Shown: positions 1 to 6,557, counted from the stretch's first letter. The stretch: DNA of 6,918 bases from an uncultured Clostridia bacterium (GCA_946623485.1 CAMORF010000120.1:1-6918); one strand, 5' to 3'. Made by a program: numbers and translations. The notes: generated by a model from the sequence alone, not told the origin.

Positions 1-156
1 GGCAGGCGGATTCGTCCGGGAATGCATTCGCGTCCTCAGGGCAGGCGGATCCGGCCGGGAATGCATTCGCGTCCTCAGGGCAGGCGGATTCGTCCGGGAA
101 TGCATTCGCAGCCTCTGGGCAGGCGGATCCGGCCGGGAATGCGCATCCATCCTCCG
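1..156. repeat. 39-bp tandem repeat, four copies, alternating subtypes
   Basis: Four adjacent copies with a 39-bp period lie at 1-39, 40-78, 79-117 and 118-156, and the array probably continues left of the window. Each unit begins GGCAGGCGGAT, and the first three contain the palindrome GAATGCATTC. Units 1 and 3 carry TTCGTCC where units 2 and 4 carry TCCGGCC, so the array also has a 78-bp higher-order period. Unit 4 is degenerate in its last third. The period is a multiple of three, which fits a coding minisatellite. Confidence 0.93.
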
Positions 157-242
157 GCCCGAAGCGTCTTTCCATGGATGAACTCCCCACTGCCGCGAAC
201 CGGGAGCAAAGAGAGAAGGAGTCAGGATATGGATCTGTTTGA
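1..242 (+). CDS. 3' end of an unrecognised gene with 13-residue tandem repeats (5' truncated)
   Basis: An open frame enters from the left edge (codons in phase from base 3) and ends at TGA 240-242, giving 79 visible residues. The first 52 are four tandem copies of a 13-residue unit, consensus QAD(S/P)(S/A)GNAFASSG. A charged tail follows, containing PKRLSMDELPTAANRE and ending in SGYGSV. I do not recognise the family. The visible part looks like a flexible, hydrophilic, Ala/Ser/Gly-rich C-terminus with no membrane segment. Several other frames are also open across the repeat, so I chose this one on three grounds: differences in copies 3 and 4 fall often at synonymous third positions here (GCG/GCA, TCA/TCT, GCA/GCG, TCA/TCC, GGG/GGC); the frame continues past the repeat as plausible protein; and its stop overlaps the rarA ATG by 14 nt, a common layout for translationally coupled genes. 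The repeat could instead be non-coding. Confidence is moderate. Confidence 0.5.
   Translation, partial: QADSSGNAFASSGQADPAGNAFASSGQADSSGNAFAASGQADPAGNAHPSSGPKRLSMDELPTAANREQREKESGYGSV
214..221 (+). promoter_or_regulatory. Ribosome binding site that decides the rarA start
   Basis: AGAAGGAG lies 7 nt before the ATG at 229 and is the only good Shine-Dalgarno sequence near any in-frame ATG of this gene. It sits inside the last codons of the upstream repeat gene, which suggests coupled translation. Confidence 0.8.
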
Positions 243-1545
243 ATATGCCGCGCGGAAGGAAAAGGAATCCTCCGCGCCCCTGGCGTCCCGGATGCGGCCC
301 CGCACTTTGGAAGAGGTGGTGGGGCAGCAGCATATTATCGGGAAAGGACGGATGCTTGAGCGCGCGATCCGGGCCGATCAGCTCAGTTCGGTGATCTTCT
401 ATGGGCCTCCGGGTACCGGAAAGACGACGCTTGCGCAGGTGATTGCGCATACGACATCGGCAGTATTTTGCCAGATCAATGCCACATCATCCGGAAAAAA
501 GGAGATGGAGGAGGTTGTGGCGAAGGCGAAGGAAACGCTTGGCATGTACGCAAAGCGGACCATCCTGTTTATAGATGAAATCCATCGGTTTAACAAAGCG
601 CAGCAGGATTATCTGCTGCCTTTTGTTGAAGACGGGACGATCGTGCTGATTGGGGCGACCACAGAGAATCCGTACTTTGAGGTGAATGGCGCGTTGCTGT
701 CGCGGTCTGTGATCTTCGAGCTGAAAAAGCTGGAACGGGAGGATATCGCCCGGCTGCTCAGGCGGGCCATCGCAGATAAAGAGCGCGGAATGGGATCCTT
801 TGACGCGGTGATTGACGAGGATGCGGTTTCTTTCCTGGCAGATACCTCCGGCGGGGACGCAAGAAGCGCGTTAAATGGGCTGGAACTCGGCGTCCTGACT
901 ACACCCCGTTCCGATGACGGGCTGATCCATATCACGCTGGACGTTGCGGCGGAATGTATCCAGAAGCGTGTGACAAGGTATGACAGGAACGGGGATCAGC
1001 ACTATGATACCATCTCTGCTTTCATCAAGAGCATGCGGGGGTCCGATCCGGATGCTGCCGTATTTTATCTGGCGCGGATGCTGGAGGCCGGGGAGGATAT
1101 CCGGTTTATCGCCCGGCGGATTATGATTTGCGCGTCGGAGGACGTGGGGATGGCGAATCCGCAGGCGCTGGTGGTGGCTGTCTCGGCCGCGCAGGCTGTA
1201 GAGCGGATCGGCCTTCCGGAATCCCAGCTGATTCTGGCGCATGCTGCCGTATGCGTGGCAGTGAGCCCGAAAAGCAATTCCTGCACGGAGGCAATCTTCG
1301 CAGCGAAAAAGGCGGTACAGTCCAATCAGTACACCATCCCGCCTTATCTGCAGGACGCGCATTATGAAGGGAGCACCCGGTTGGGGCGCGGAATCGGATA
1401 TGAGTACGCGCATGATTTCCCGAAGCATTTTTCCAGGCAGCGGTACCTGCCTGTGGAACTTGGGGATGTCAGGTTTTATGAACCATCGGAAAACGGCTAT
1501 GAAAAAGAGGTCCGGTCCTACCTGGACTGGATTCATGAAGATTAG
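229..1545 (+). CDS. rarA: Replication-associated recombination protein A (RarA/MgsA-type AAA+ ATPase)
   Basis: This is a 438-residue cytoplasmic AAA+ ATPase of the RarA/MgsA/WRNIP1 family, related to clamp-loader subunits and RuvB, which acts at stalled replication forks and interacts with SSB. Visible motifs are Walker A GPPGTGKTT (59-67), Walker B ILFIDEIH (112-119), sensor 1 IGATTENP (141-148), an arginine-finger context LLSRS (157-161) and a sensor 2 region SGGDARSALN (207-216). The C-terminal half has the family's tetramerisation region (RYDRNGDQHYDTISAFIKS onward, then CASEDVGMANPQAL). The length is normal for the family. The same frame is open back to the left edge, but I start at 229: MDLFEYAARKEK resembles family N-termini, a strong ribosome site sits 7 nt upstream, and the preceding codons only translate the DNA repeat as an Arg-rich peptide. 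It overlaps the upstream gene by 14 nt; argS follows after 96 bp. Confidence 0.96.
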   Translation: MDLFEYAARKEKESSAPLASRMRPRTLEEVVGQQHIIGKGRMLERAIRADQLSSVIFYGPPGTGKTTLAQVIAHTTSAVFCQINATSSGKKEMEEVVAKAKETLGMYAKRTILFIDEIHRFNKAQQDYLLPFVEDGTIVLIGATTENPYFEVNGALLSRSVIFELKKLEREDIARLLRRAIADKERGMGSFDAVIDEDAVSFLADTSGGDARSALNGLELGVLTTPRSDDGLIHITLDVAAECIQKRVTRYDRNGDQHYDTISAFIKSMRGSDPDAAVFYLARMLEAGEDIRFIARRIMICASEDVGMANPQALVVAVSAAQAVERIGLPESQLILAHAAVCVAVSPKSNSCTEAIFAAKKAVQSNQYTIPPYLQDAHYEGSTRLGRGIGYEYAHDFPKHFSRQRYLPVELGDVRFYEPSENGYEKEVRSYLDWIHED

Positions 1546-1556
1546 AGAAAAAACGC

Positions 1557-1577
1557 GGGCGAAGGGGGATTTCGCCC
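1557..1577 (+). other. Small hairpin between rarA and argS
   Basis: GGGCGAA (1557-1563) and TTCGCCC (1571-1577) form a perfect 7-bp stem with a 7-nt loop, 12 nt after the rarA stop. No T-run follows, so it is not a classical intrinsic terminator; it may be a weak terminator, an attenuator or an mRNA-stabilising stem. A second, weaker dyad, ACTTC (1604-1608) with GAAGT (1615-1619), lies just before the argS ribosome site. I see no T-box signature in this gap. Confidence 0.4.
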
Positions 1578-1625
1578 ATGAGGCAATAAGCGGGGCGGAG
1601 AGTACTTCGTCCCTGAAGTGAGATC

Positions 1626-1631
1626 GGAGGG
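1626..1631 (+). promoter_or_regulatory. Ribosome binding site deciding the argS start
   Basis: GGAGGG lies 10 nt before ATG 1642, 1 nt before ATG 1633, and downstream of GTG 1618. The spacing works only for ATG 1642, which also gives a normal-looking N-terminus (MEQILDLIGNYV). Confidence 0.6.
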
Positions 1632-1641
1632 CATGAGGAAC

Positions 1642-3420
1642 ATGGAACAGATTCTGGATCTGATCGGAAATTATGTATCAGAGGCATTTGAACTGGCAGG
1701 GTATGACAGGGAGCTCGGGAAGGTGACATTGTCAAACCGCCCGGATCTTTGCGAGTATCAGTGCAACGGTGCGATGGCTGGCGCAAAACGCTACCACAAG
1801 GCACCGATCTTAATCGCGCAGGAAGTGGCTCAGGTGCTCGATGGCTGCGATGCGCTGGAGAGTGTTGAGGCTGCAGCGCCGGGATTCCTGAACCTGAAGC
1901 TGTCCGCCGGCTATCTGGCCGGCTACCTGAACGGGATGAGAACGGATGCCAGGTTCGGTGTTCCGGAGGCGGAGGACAGGAAAAAGATCATCATCGATTA
2001 CGGCGGGGCCAATGTGGCTAAGCCGCTTCATGTCGGCCATCTGCGGTCAGCCGTGATCGGGGAGAGTGTCAAGCGGATTCTCCGATTCCTCGGACATGAT
2101 ACGATCGGAGACGTCCATCTCGGAGACTGGGGGCTTCAGATGGGCCTGATCATCACGCAGCTCAAGGAAGAACAGCCGGACCTTCCTTATTTTGATGAAA
2201 GCTATGAAGGAGAATATCCCGCTGAGGCACCATTTACCATCTCCGAACTGGAGCAGATCTATCCGAAGGCCAGCAAGAGATCCAAAGAGGATGAGGCATT
2301 CCGGAGCGAAGCCTTGAAGGCGACGGAGCAGCTGCAGCATGGGAACCGTGGCTGCCGGGCCATCTGGCAGCATATCCTTAATGTCTCGATCGCGGACCTG
2401 AAAAAGAATTATGACAGCCTGGATGTATCCTTTGAATTGTGGAAGAAGGAATCTGACGCGCAGCCATATATTCCGGCCTTGGTGGATTACCTGAAGAAGG
2501 AAGGGTATGCCCATCTTGACCAGGGGGCGCTGGTCGTGGATGTCGCGGAAGAATCGGATACAAAGAAGATTCCGCCCTGCATGATCCTGAAGTCTGACGG
2601 CGCGTCTCTTTACAATACGACAGACCTTGCGACGATCGTCATGCGGATGGAGAAATGGAAACCGGATCACATTATCTATGTGGTCGATAAACGGCAGGAT
2701 TTGTATTTTACCCAGGTATTCCGCTGCGCCCGCAAGGCAAAGCTTGTGGAGGAGGGCACGCAGCTGACCTTCCTGGGCTTTGGTACGATGAACGGCAAGG
2801 ACGGGAAACCATTTAAGACCAGGGACGGGGGCGTGATGCGCCTGGAAAACCTGATTGCTGACATCAATGAGGAGATGCTGCGCAAGATTCTGGAGAATCA
2901 TGAGGCAGATCCAGAGGAGGCAAAGGAGACCGCCAGGGTTGTGGCCCTGTCGGCCATTAAGTACGGAGACCTGTCAAACCAGGCCTCCAAGGATTACATT
3001 TTTGATACGGATAAGTTCACCTCCTTTGAAGGGAATACCGGTCCCTATATCCTCTATACCATGGTACGGATCAAGTCGATCCTCAGAAGGTTCCTGGAGG
3101 AGAGCGGAAAGACAATGGAAGACCTGGGCAGCCTTCAGATCCTTCCGTCGGCCGGCGCAAGCGAGAAATCCCTTGGCCTGTCTCTGACCGCCTTTGCCCC
3201 GTCGGTTCTTCAGGCAGGCACGGAGCTTGCTCCGCACAAGATCTGCGGATATCTGTATGAGCTGGCAAACCAGTTTAACCGGTTCTACCATGAGACAAAG
3301 ATCCTGTCTGAGCCCCTTGCGGCACAGAAGGAGTCCTACATTGCTCTGCTGTCCCTGACGCTTGGCGTGCTTGGACAGGGAATTGACCTGCTTGGATTTT
3401 CAGCACCGGAAAGGATGTAA
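1642..3420 (+). CDS. argS: Arginine--tRNA ligase (class I aminoacyl-tRNA synthetase)
   Basis: A 592-residue cytoplasmic enzyme that charges tRNA-Arg with arginine using ATP. The N-terminal part (about 1-110) fits the ArgRS additional domain that contacts the tRNA D-loop. The catalytic Rossmann core starts at IDYGGANVAKPLHVGHLRSA, with the class I signature HVGH at 130-133, followed by GDVHLGDWGLQMG. The second signature region is GTMNGKDGKPFKTRDG (381-396), a degenerate form of KMSKS, as is common in ArgRS. DYIFDTDKFTSFEGNTGPYI leads into the all-helical DALR anticodon-binding domain, and the protein ends in the family-typical LLGFSAPERM. Length is normal. Start choice: ATG 1642 on ribosome-site spacing; GTG 1618 (8 residues longer) and ATG 1633 are alternatives. 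An AEC permease begins 6 bp after the stop, so the two are probably cotranscribed. Confidence 0.97.
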   Translation: MEQILDLIGNYVSEAFELAGYDRELGKVTLSNRPDLCEYQCNGAMAGAKRYHKAPILIAQEVAQVLDGCDALESVEAAAPGFLNLKLSAGYLAGYLNGMRTDARFGVPEAEDRKKIIIDYGGANVAKPLHVGHLRSAVIGESVKRILRFLGHDTIGDVHLGDWGLQMGLIITQLKEEQPDLPYFDESYEGEYPAEAPFTISELEQIYPKASKRSKEDEAFRSEALKATEQLQHGNRGCRAIWQHILNVSIADLKKNYDSLDVSFELWKKESDAQPYIPALVDYLKKEGYAHLDQGALVVDVAEESDTKKIPPCMILKSDGASLYNTTDLATIVMRMEKWKPDHIIYVVDKRQDLYFTQVFRCARKAKLVEEGTQLTFLGFGTMNGKDGKPFKTRDGGVMRLENLIADINEEMLRKILENHEADPEEAKETARVVALSAIKYGDLSNQASKDYIFDTDKFTSFEGNTGPYILYTMVRIKSILRRFLEESGKTMEDLGSLQILPSAGASEKSLGLSLTAFAPSVLQAGTELAPHKICGYLYELANQFNRFYHETKILSEPLAAQKESYIALLSLTLGVLGQGIDLLGFSAPERM

Positions 3421-3426
3421 GGAATC

Positions 3427-4365
3427 ATGTTTCAAATACTATCCGGCCAGACGATCATCATGTTTTTGATGATCCTTGTCGGTTATGTAATCTACAAAAC
3501 GCATCTGGCGGATCATGAGGGAAACCGTTCGATCTCGAATATCCTGCTGCTGATCGTGACACCGGCCATGCTGCTGGATACGCTGACTTCCATGGAATAC
3601 AGCCCAAAGATCCTGCAGGGGCTGGCGATCTCGATTGCGCTGGGGTTTGTGTCGCATTTTGCAGCCATTGCTGCCACCAGCCTGCTTCTGAGAAAAAAAG
3701 AGGATGATCCGGACAGCGGGATGGAACGATATCTTGCCGTATACAGCAACTGCGGTTTTATGGGGATCCCGCTGGTTTCTTCTGTGTTCGGGGCGGAAGC
3801 GGTCCTGTACATGACCGGGTATATGATTGCTTTCAACGTCCTGATCTGGACCCATGGATTGATCGAGGTTACAGGGGAGACCTCCCTTGGGCAGGTTGTG
3901 AAGGGGCTGCTCTCGCCGAATGTCATCTGCACAGTGATCGGAATTGTGATTTTCGCCCTGCAGATCCCCATCGAGGCACATGTGCGGAGCGCGATCAGTT
4001 ATATCGGGGCGATGAATACCCCTCTGGGGATGATCGTCGCAGGAATTGTACTGGCGGAGACAGGGCTTTCCGGCGTGCTGAAAAAGCCAAAGCTTTGGAT
4101 TGTGACGATGTTGAAGCTGTTTGTGGCGCCGGCCGTGACATTTGCCCTGCTGCTTCTGGCAAGGAATGTGGTTCCGATGAATGATAAGATATTCTACGCG
4201 ATCCTGATTCCGGCAGCGTGCCCTGCAGCGACAACGGGTACCATGATGGCACTGCGTTACGATAAGGATTTCAGGTTTTCATCCCAGGTTTTTGTCGTGT
4301 CAACGCTTTTGAGCATGATTACGATTCCGGTTGTCATCAGCGCCGCGCGCGCGATTGCAGGGTAA
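3427..4365 (+). CDS. AEC-family (auxin efflux carrier-like) transporter
   Basis: A 312-residue integral membrane protein of the AEC family (bile/arsenite/riboflavin transporter superfamily). Bacterial members move small carboxylates such as malate or malonate, or other organic anions; the substrate cannot be read from this sequence. Hydrophobic segments lie at about 8-23, 37-53, 64-88, 107-121, 124-141, 166-181, 196-211, 225-245, 256-275 and 286-308, consistent with the usual ten-helix layout. Family-like motifs are ILLLIVTPAMLLDT (39-52), YSNCGFMGIPL (106-116), the proline-containing LLSPNVICTVIGI (161-173), MNTPLGMIVAG (196-206) and IPAACPAATTGTMMALRY (261-278). The start follows the argS stop by 6 bp; AAAGGAT at 3410-3415 or AAGGAA at 3419-3424 could serve as ribosome site, both inside or just after the argS end. 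The gene converges on comF with 20 bp between stops. The family is secure, the substrate unknown. Confidence 0.93.
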   Translation: MFQILSGQTIIMFLMILVGYVIYKTHLADHEGNRSISNILLLIVTPAMLLDTLTSMEYSPKILQGLAISIALGFVSHFAAIAATSLLLRKKEDDPDSGMERYLAVYSNCGFMGIPLVSSVFGAEAVLYMTGYMIAFNVLIWTHGLIEVTGETSLGQVVKGLLSPNVICTVIGIVIFALQIPIEAHVRSAISYIGAMNTPLGMIVAGIVLAETGLSGVLKKPKLWIVTMLKLFVAPAVTFALLLLARNVVPMNDKIFYAILIPAACPAATTGTMMALRYDKDFRFSSQVFVVSTLLSMITIPVVISAARAIAG

Positions 4366-4385
4366 AATGGCGCACAGATCCGGAT

Positions 4386-5231
4386 TCATCCTGCGCCCCT
4401 TCCGATGCACAGGGTGAGGAAATAGACGCGCCCTGCGCCTGCTTTGCGTAGGGCGCGTGCCGCTTCATCCATGGTTGCACCGGTGGTGTATATGTCATCA
4501 ATCAGGATTACGGATTCCGGGATTGGCCTGGCCGTATTGGCTTTGAACACGCCGCGCAGGTTTTTTCTGCGCTCGGTCCGTCCCAGCTTTTTTGAGGATT
4601 CGGTCATCCTGGTCCGGATCAGGAGATGCTCCTCGACCGGCATGCCGCTCAGTCTTGAAAGGGAACGGGCGAGGAGAAGCGCCTGGTCAAATCCCCGCGC
4701 CGCGCGCTTTTTCGGGTGCATCGGGATGGGAACCAGGCATGCGGCTTTCCAGACTGGCTGCCACGCAAGGAGGAGGCGGCTAAGGCAGTCTGCGTAAAAT
4801 GGAATGTACTCGCGTCTGTTCTCGAACTTCAGCCGGTTTACGGACAGGCGGATGCCTTTTTCATAGAGGAAGACCGCTCTTCCTTCCTCGTACAGGTGCG
4901 GCCGGGTTTCACAGTCCGGACAGTATTCTTTGACCGGATCATTGAGCTGCTTTCCGCAGCGCATGCACATCGGCTCACGGACATAGGGGAGATCCCGGCG
5001 GCATTTCGCGCAGACCAGGCCCTCCGAGGGGAGCAGGATCCTTTCACAGACCGGGCAGCGCGGAGGAAACAGAAAATCGAGAAAGATCGAAAAGACACGT
5101 GCAGGGAAGCTTTGCGCCAGGCGGTGCAGGGCGGGATGGTGCAGGGCGGAACGAATTGCGTTTTTTTCCATGGACTTGACATGCGTACTCTCATTTCCAT
5201 CATACATTTTTGACGGAAAAAATACCAGCAT
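4386..5231 (-). CDS. comF: ComF family protein (zinc ribbon plus phosphoribosyltransferase-like domain)
   Basis: A protein of up to 281 residues in the ComF/GntX/amidophosphoribosyltransferase-like family. In naturally competent bacteria ComF acts in the cytoplasm during DNA uptake; elsewhere its role is poorly defined. The N-terminal zinc region has four CxxC pairs: C59/C62, C74/C77, C89/C92 and C104/C107. The phosphoribosyltransferase fold follows, with the ComF signature LVPIPMHPKKRAARGFDQA (167-185) and the PRPP-binding loop VILIDDIYTTGAT (241-253). The start is uncertain. ATG 5231 is the longest form, with GGTGAG only about 14 nt upstream; ATG 5207 and ATG 5171 (MEKNAIRSALHH) are in frame. 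Most homologues begin shortly before the first CxxC, so 5171 is quite possible. No other competence gene is in the window. It converges with the permease and diverges from the DUF4317 gene. Confidence 0.92.
   Translation of the reverse strand: MLVFFPSKMYDGNESTHVKSMEKNAIRSALHHPALHRLAQSFPARVFSIFLDFLFPPRCPVCERILLPSEGLVCAKCRRDLPYVREPMCMRCGKQLNDPVKEYCPDCETRPHLYEEGRAVFLYEKGIRLSVNRLKFENRREYIPFYADCLSRLLLAWQPVWKAACLVPIPMHPKKRAARGFDQALLLARSLSRLSGMPVEEHLLIRTRMTESSKKLGRTERRKNLRGVFKANTARPIPESVILIDDIYTTGATMDEAARALRKAGAGRVYFLTLCIGRGAG
4426..4458. other. Strong GC-rich stem-loop inside the comF 3' end
   Basis: ACGCGCCCT (4426-4434) pairs perfectly with AGGGCGCGT (4450-4458). After one G-T wobble (4435/4449), CGC (4436-4438) pairs with GCG (4446-4448), leaving a 7-nt loop (4439-4445): a 13-bp stem. 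No T-run follows on either strand. It lies about 60 bp past the permease stop and may limit read-through between the convergent genes, or may simply reflect GC-rich Arg/Ala/Gly codons. Confidence 0.45.
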
Positions 5232-5266
5232 TCCAGCGTAATCTGCTCACCTTTCCTGTTTTTTCT

Positions 5267-5291
5267 CCGAATCCAGCAGAACAGGATTCGG
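5267..5291. promoter_or_regulatory. Perfect 8-bp inverted repeat, possible operator
   Basis: CCGAATCC (5267-5274) and GGATTCGG (5284-5291) are exact reverse complements around a 9-nt spacer. A T-run precedes the stem on the plus strand, but neither strand has one after it, so a terminator is unlikely. A regulator-binding site or RNA stem in the divergent promoter region fits better. Confidence 0.4.
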
Positions 5292-5339
5292 TTAAGGTTA
5301 TAGATCTGTTCAGAAAACGTATGATCTTGCTTGTCTTTT

Positions 5340-5367
5340 TTCCGATTCCACAGGCCAAGGTTATGAT
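5340..5367 (+). promoter_or_regulatory. Candidate promoter for the DUF4317 gene
   Basis: TATGAT (5362-5367) matches the sigma-A -10 consensus at five of six bases. The best -35 at suitable spacing is the weak TTCCGA (5340-5345, 16-bp spacer). Initiation would fall near 5374, so the mRNA would begin at or next to the GCACGG/CCGTGC hairpin. Confidence 0.35.
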
Positions 5368-5375
5368 TATTCAGG

Positions 5376-5392
5376 GCACGGATATCCCGTGC
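5376..5392 (+). other. GC-rich leader hairpin upstream of the DUF4317 gene
   Basis: GCACGG (5376-5381) pairs with CCGTGC (5387-5392) around a 5-nt loop. The stem ends 11 nt before the ribosome site GGGGAGG. It is flanked by the direct repeat AT(T/C)ATTCAGGG, copies starting exactly 30 bp apart. It could protect the mRNA 5' end or affect ribosome access; function is unproven. Confidence 0.4.
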
Positions 5393-5420
5393 GCTATCAT
5401 TCAGGGGAGGAAAATGAATT

Positions 5421-6539
5421 ATGAACAAGAAGGAAATCGCGGAGATCAAGAAATTGCTTCTTCCGACGAAGGAGACCATCACCAGGATTGCGGGATGCTA
5501 TGTGAGCGCGGAAAAGGAGAAGATCACCACTTTTTCGCAAAGCTTTGGGCTTCTGGAGGAGGAAGCGGTTTTTAAATATCTGGAGATCTTCCGGAAAAGC
5601 CTTTCCGGGACGGTCGGGAAGAATCTTCTGGACATGGAGTTTCCGAACGAGGAGGAAGCGGAAGGCGGGAAGCAGCAGTTCCTGTACCGGCTTCGCCAGA
5701 GCCATCTGGAGGATGAGGATCTCCTGAACCAGTTTTATGACAAGGTGATCGAGGGGTATGTGACGCCGGAAAATTACCTGATTCTCCTGATCGCGAATGC
5801 CTATGATGTGCCAGGCCGGGGAACGGACCAGATCGAGATGTATGATGCCTCGGAGGAGGTATATGATTATTTCCAGGCTGTGATCTGCCCGGTTGACCTG
5901 GCAAAGCCGGCCCTTTCCTATGACAGGGAGACGACATCCTTCCGGAGCCGTGAACGTGACTGGATTGTCGGGATGCCTGCCGTCGGAATCCTGTTTCCGT
6001 CCTTTACCGGAAGGGGAAATGACATTCATTCCTGCCTCTATTATTCCAAGAATCCGGAGGATCTCCACTTTGAATTCACCGATGCGTTGCTTGGCTGTCA
6101 GTCGCCGCTGTCGGCGGGGCTTCAGAAGGAAGCCTTTGACCTGGTTGTGGAGCAGTCCCTCGGGGAAAAATGTGATTTTGAGACGGTGAAGGAGATTCAT
6201 GAGGCGCTCCAGGAACGGAAGGAAGAACATGAGGACGATCCGGATCCGGACAGCCTGGGACTGGGAGATGTCAGGATCATCCTCAGCAAGGCCGGCGTCG
6301 CGGAGGATGCCCTGGAAGGGCTGGAGGCGGCTTATGAGGAGAACATCGGAAAAGACAGTACAATCCTGGCTTCCAATGTGAGCGCAAAGGCAAAATTTGA
6401 AGTGCATACGCCGGATGTCACCATTACTGTCAGCCCGGACCGGACAGACCTGGTGGAGACCCGCCTGATTGACGGAAGGAAATGCATCGTTATCCCGATC
6501 ACGGATGAAGTCATGGTGAATGGGATCCATGTCCGATGA
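5421..6539 (+). CDS. DUF4317 domain-containing protein, function unknown
   Basis: A 372-residue soluble, acidic protein that I recognise as DUF4317, a family found mainly in Clostridia with no established function. Family-like features in order are the N-terminus MNKKEIAEIKKLL, TRIAGCYVSAEKEK (21-34), FKYLEIFRKSLSGTVGKNLL (51-70), the run NYLILLIANAYDVPG (118-132), DASEEVYDYFQAVICPVDL (142-160), RDWIVGMPAVGILFPSF (179-195), DIHSCLYYSKNPEDLH (201-216) and LLGCQSPLSAGLQKEAF (223-239). A charged segment at about 260-280 precedes a C-terminal portion that ends in short hydrophobic strands (CIVIPITDEVMVNGIHV). There is no signal peptide or membrane segment. Start 5421 is set by GGGGAGG 10 nt upstream; ATG 5414 is out of frame and too close. 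The upstream region has its own candidate promoter, and cdaA follows after 76 bp. The family call is firm; I will not assign an activity. Confidence 0.9.
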   Translation: MNKKEIAEIKKLLLPTKETITRIAGCYVSAEKEKITTFSQSFGLLEEEAVFKYLEIFRKSLSGTVGKNLLDMEFPNEEEAEGGKQQFLYRLRQSHLEDEDLLNQFYDKVIEGYVTPENYLILLIANAYDVPGRGTDQIEMYDASEEVYDYFQAVICPVDLAKPALSYDRETTSFRSRERDWIVGMPAVGILFPSFTGRGNDIHSCLYYSKNPEDLHFEFTDALLGCQSPLSAGLQKEAFDLVVEQSLGEKCDFETVKEIHEALQERKEEHEDDPDPDSLGLGDVRIILSKAGVAEDALEGLEAAYEENIGKDSTILASNVSAKAKFEVHTPDVTITVSPDRTDLVETRLIDGRKCIVIPITDEVMVNGIHVR

Positions 6540-6557
6540 TGACGAAGCCACCGTTGT

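Larger units (their letters stand above)
5232..5420. promoter_or_regulatory. Divergent intergenic region between comF and the DUF4317 gene
   Basis: This gap of about 190 bp (250 bp if comF starts at 5171) holds no gene I can support. It contains an 8-bp perfect dyad (5267-5291), a candidate -10 for the rightward gene at 5362-5367, a 6-bp GC-rich hairpin (5376-5392) bracketed by an 11-bp imperfect direct repeat (5366-5376 and 5396-5406), and the ribosome site GGGGAGG (5404-5410). It is AT-richer than the flanking genes, as expected for promoter DNA. I found no convincing leftward promoter for comF. Confidence 0.6.

Noticed and set aside
1..156. CRISPR array
   Set aside because: The 39-bp units are directly adjacent and near-identical throughout; there are no unique spacers.
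1..175. Minus-strand frame from ATG 175 to the left edge (MERRFGPEDG then EDANAFPDESACP-type repeats), with GGGGAG upstream
   Set aside because: It has a plausible start, but differences between repeat copies are mostly non-synonymous in this frame, and the plus-strand frame continues sensibly past the repeat and overlaps rarA in a typical way. GC-rich repeats lacking stops stay open in five of six frames, so openness alone is weak evidence.
2..181. Second plus-strand frame through the repeat (AGGFVRECIRVLR units) ending at TGA 179-181
   Set aside because: It ends soon after the repeat with no coherent tail, and copy differences are less synonymous than in the chosen frame.
871..1536. 221-codon minus-strand frame antisense to rarA
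   Set aside because: It lies wholly within rarA and has no recognisable motif.
2047..2901. 284-codon minus-strand frame antisense to argS
   Set aside because: It lies wholly within the argS catalytic core and has no independent support.
5176..5203. Rightward promoter with perfect TTGACA -35 (5176-5181) and CATCAT -10
   Set aside because: The -10 is weak, it lies within the likely comF 5' coding region, and it would give a leader of over 200 nt; the 5362 element is better placed.
5267..5291. Intrinsic terminator at the 8-bp dyad
   Set aside because: No T-run follows the stem on either strand, and the genes on both sides point away from it.
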